This document shows, one piece after another, positions 13,081 to 15,150 of a stretch of 15,150 bases of DNA; position 1 is the first letter of the stretch; the number at the start of each line of letters is the position of its first letter. The notes under the pieces were generated by a model. The model saw nothing but the letters and a program-made list of their open reading frames with translations. It did not search any database and was not told the DNA's origin. Both the position numbers and the translations under genes were made by a program. Source of the DNA: an uncultured Bacilli bacterium (lineage in GTDB: Bacteria > Bacillota_I > Bacilli_A > RF39 > UBA660); NCBI GenBank assembly GCA_934101115.1, contig CAKOPW010000024.1, positions 1 to 15,150 of the forward strand, given 5' to 3'.

Positions 13081-13665
13081 ATGAAAAAAATAGCCTTAGA
13101 TTTAGATGGTGTAGTTTTTGATTCAGAAAATCTTTATCGTGTTTATACAGAGTTGTATGATGTCGATGTTTTGAAAAGAGATTCTTTAATAGATAATAGT
13201 AAAAGGACTTTTCAAAAACGTTATAAATGGAGTGATGAAGAAATTCAAGACTTTTGTGATAATAATGTAAAAGAAATTATTGATACTGCTCAATTTATGA
13301 CTGGCTTTGAGCTAGTAATAAAAAAATTAAAAGAAAAGTATGACTTTGTAGTTGTTACTGCTAGAACTGATTATCAAGCAAATGTTGCTAAAAAAGCATT
13401 TGAAAATATTGGGTTAGGAGACATAAAAATATTTAATAATGAACATAGTAAAATCGAAAAATTTTTAGAGGAAAAAGTTGATTATATTATAGATGATGAT
13501 GATATTATTTGCTCTAATGCTTCTGACAAAGGAATATGTGCTTTATATTTTAAAAACAATGCGGCAAATAAATTAGAAAAAGATAATGTTATTAATGTAA
13601 ATAACTGGGGCGAGATATATAAATATCTTATGTTAAATGAAAGAGATGCTAAAAATGAATTATAA
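13081..13665 (+). CDS. HAD-family phosphatase, 5'-nucleotidase-like
   Basis: The start is ATG at 13081 behind TTGGAGG (7-nt gap); an in-frame ATG at 13048 lies in the promoter. 194 residues with the HAD motifs in order: motif I DLDGVV (D7 nucleophile, D9), motif II VVVTAR (T93), a motif III lysine in HSKIEKF (124 or 127) and motif IV YIIDDDD (138-141). A helical cap of the small C1 type lies between motifs I and II (residues 15-75). The overall layout resembles NT5C-type deoxyribonucleotidases and other nucleotide phosphatases acting in the cytosol. It overlaps the NUDIX gene by 11 nt, which suggests a joint role in removing unwanted or damaged nucleotides; the substrate is an inference. Confidence 0.87.
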   Translation: MKKIALDLDGVVFDSENLYRVYTELYDVDVLKRDSLIDNSKRTFQKRYKWSDEEIQDFCDNNVKEIIDTAQFMTGFELVIKKLKEKYDFVVVTARTDYQANVAKKAFENIGLGDIKIFNNEHSKIEKFLEEKVDYIIDDDDIICSNASDKGICALYFKNNAANKLEKDNVINVNNWGEIYKYLMLNERDAKNEL

Positions 13666-14227
13666 AAAAATGAGAGAATATACGCATGAAGAATTTGTGA
13701 ATTTGATTATGAGTTTAAATGAAAAAGAACTTCTTGATTTAAGCTCTAATTATGGAGGTTATCCAGTACTTTTCAGAATGTCTTTAGATGAAAGAATTAG
13801 CCATATTCCATTTATTCAAACTGGAGCTGCGGTTATTATTAGAAATCAAAAAGGTCAAATATTATTACAAGAAAGAACTGACAGAGATAAGTGGGGCTTA
13901 CCTGGCGGTTGTCAAGATTTAGGAGAAGATTTAAGATTTACAGCAGTAAGAGAGGCTTTTGAGGAAACTGGAATAGAATTAAAAACTGATAAGTTAAAGT
14001 TAATAGATACTTTATCAGGAAAAAGCAGAAAAAATAGTTATCCAAATGGAGATATTGTTTACAATAATACGTCACTTTATTTAGCTGATGTATCAATAGA
14101 TGATGAAGCAAATCTAAAAGGAGATTCAGAAACAAAAAGACTTAAGTTTTTTTATTTAAATGAAATACCTAAAAATTTAATGGATGCTGATTTGATAGAA
14201 GCTTATATAGAATACTACGAAAAATAA
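13655..14227 (+). CDS. NUDIX hydrolase
   Basis: The start is taken as ATG at 13655, with AAAGAGAT 7 nt upstream; ATGs at 13637 and 13646 in frame lack a ribosome site. 190 residues. The NUDIX box is complete: G85, then E91, then REAFEETGI (99-107), preceded by WGLPGG, a typical substrate and metal site for cleaving a nucleoside diphosphate linked to X. About 50 residues precede the NUDIX fold (EEFVNLIMSLNEKELLDL, then GGYPVLFRMS), a helical N-terminal part common in Bacilli NUDIX proteins. Coupled to the HAD phosphatase by the overlap and followed after 18 nt by the next gene, so it is the middle gene of a three-gene operon. Confidence 0.93.
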   Translation: MNYKKMREYTHEEFVNLIMSLNEKELLDLSSNYGGYPVLFRMSLDERISHIPFIQTGAAVIIRNQKGQILLQERTDRDKWGLPGGCQDLGEDLRFTAVREAFEETGIELKTDKLKLIDTLSGKSRKNSYPNGDIVYNNTSLYLADVSIDDEANLKGDSETKRLKFFYLNEIPKNLMDADLIEAYIEYYEK

Positions 14228-14245
14228 ATTTATTAGGAGGTTTTT

Positions 14246-15076
14246 ATGTTACTTACAAGTCCAACGTCAAACGAAAAGAAACTTTACACAAAAGAAGAAT
14301 TAAGAGAATTATTGGGAAGATATAAAGGAATTCTTTCTAACCCAATGATAGAATATTTGAATTCAATTATTGAATTGGAATTTTCTGTTGTTAAAGAAAA
14401 TATAAGTGAGAATGATAGAAAAGCATTAGCTGAATTAGAAATATATAAGCAAGCTGCGGCATATAATATCTATAATAGAGCAATCAAATTAATTGCTGAT
14501 AAAAAATTAAGTGATGAAGATTTAATTAAACGTGTGGTGGATAACTATTTTATAATATATTTTTGCTTAGATGAAATAAAAAGTATGGATGTATTCAATT
14601 TTATTTATGGTGATCAAACCACAAGAAATATCCCAGATGGGTATAAAACCATGAAAATTGGTGCAATTTCTTTATTTTGTGCACAAGAAAGCGATGAAGC
14701 AAGAAAACTTGAGATGGAAAGAATATTAAACAAGTTGGAACATTTATATGATACCAATGTTGTAATTTCTTCACGACCAGGAGCTTTTGGGGGACCAAAT
14801 TCTTATAGAAAATTTAGTATTGAACAAGAAATAGAAAGCTATGAAAAAGCATTAACCAAATTGGATAATAAAAGAGGATTAAGTGATTTAGATAAAAGAA
14901 AAATTGAGGTATCCAATAGATTTCATGAATTAATTATGGAAGATTATGGATTTACTTCTGATGATTTTAAAGATGAGGAAAAAAGAAATACAAGAGGAGA
15001 TAGAACGCTTTTAGAAAAAACTCTTATAAAGAGACAACCAAATTTGATTATTACTGATAATATTTATTATTTATAG
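14246..15076 (+). CDS. Protein of unknown function, 276 residues
   Basis: ATG at 14246 behind TAGGAGG with a 7-nt gap, 18 nt after the NUDIX stop, so it is co-transcribed. I do not recognise the family. It is mostly helical and charged: an N-terminal helix pair (EELRELLGRYKGILSNPMIE), a second helical stretch around IYKQAAAYNIYNRAIKLIAD, a more hydrophobic segment VVDNYFIIYFCLDEI, and after a glycine/proline-rich loop (SSRPGAFGGPNSYRKF) a long helical stretch (residues 193-250). No signal peptide and no clear membrane segment. Its place after HAD and NUDIX genes hints at a linked role, but nothing in the protein shows what. The TAG stop lies in the left arm of the terminator. Confidence 0.8.
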   Translation: MLLTSPTSNEKKLYTKEELRELLGRYKGILSNPMIEYLNSIIELEFSVVKENISENDRKALAELEIYKQAAAYNIYNRAIKLIADKKLSDEDLIKRVVDNYFIIYFCLDEIKSMDVFNFIYGDQTTRNIPDGYKTMKIGAISLFCAQESDEARKLEMERILNKLEHLYDTNVVISSRPGAFGGPNSYRKFSIEQEIESYEKALTKLDNKRGLSDLDKRKIEVSNRFHELIMEDYGFTSDDFKDEEKRNTRGDRTLLEKTLIKRQPNLIITDNIYYL

Positions 15077-15100
15077 AACTAGTTATTAGTTCTTTTTTTT
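15075..15100 (+). terminator. Terminator, second of two identical copies
   Basis: Same stem-loop and T-run as at 13005-13030, here starting within the TAG stop codon of the 276-residue gene. It closes the three-gene operon. Confidence 0.85.
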
Positions 15101-15108
15101 AAACTTTA

Positions 15109-15117
15109 TGTTAAAAT
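15109..15117 (+). promoter_or_regulatory. Extended -10 of the gene at the right edge
   Basis: TGT-TAAAAT 24 nt before an ATG with a good ribosome site. Confidence 0.45.
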
Positions 15118-15141
15118 ATGAGTGTATTTATGGAGGTAAAA

Positions 15142-15150
15142 ATGATAAAA
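15142..15150 (+). CDS. First three codons of a gene cut by the window edge
   Basis: ATG ATA AAA follows TGGAGG with a 5-nt gap, after a terminator and an extended -10. The arrangement is that of a gene start, but the protein is outside the window. Confidence 0.5.

Noticed and set aside
1..15150. CRISPR array, rRNA, insertion sequence or replication origin
   Set aside because: No regularly spaced direct repeats with unique spacers, no rRNA-like conserved stretches, no transposase motifs or terminal inverted repeats, and no clusters of DnaA boxes (TTATCCACA) were found by eye.

Overview
The window is a very AT-rich stretch of chromosome. It has strong GGAGG-type ribosome binding sites, TAA/TAG stop codons, TGG for tryptophan, intrinsic terminators with U-runs, and tRNA genes that encode their own CCA. 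This fits a low-GC Gram-positive bacterium, most likely an uncultured Bacilli/Mollicutes-type lineage using the standard bacterial code. The lineage is inferred from composition and style; no marker gene is present to fix it.

Left part (1-5.6 kb), mostly minus strand. A partial gene and a frameshifted small HTH-type remnant converge on a shared terminator, followed by tRNA-Leu(CAA). Next comes a block that looks like a decaying accessory island: a DnaA-like AAA+ protein that has lost Walker A and carries an Sm-like N-terminal domain; a broken duplicate of a nuclease N-terminus; an internally deleted XRE repressor whose operator region still looks organised; an intact PD-(D/E)XK nuclease; a shrunken PolC-type polymerase homologue that lacks most of the catalytic region; and an unrecognised 178-residue protein. 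Two degenerate relatives of core replication proteins within 3 kb, next to a nuclease, are the most unusual content of the window.

Middle part (5.7-9.7 kb), plus strand. It holds a MmcQ/YjbR-family protein, an unknown protein, a two-gene ABC transporter (ATPase and large permease overlapping by 11-23 nt), and tRNA-Thr(CGT) with an odd anticodon-stem mismatch.

Right part (9.8-15.15 kb), plus strand. A histidine phosphatase lies behind phased A-tracts. It is followed by a protein with a C-terminal tip like that of SSB, a structured terminator or small RNA, a possible transglutaminase-fold protein, an unknown protein, and then an operon of HAD nucleotidase-like phosphatase, NUDIX hydrolase and an unknown 276-residue protein. 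The HAD and NUDIX genes overlap and suggest nucleotide clean-up. The window ends at the first codons of another gene. Two terminators here are identical over 27 bp. Most promoters share an extended -10 (TGN-TATAAT-like) with weak -35 boxes.
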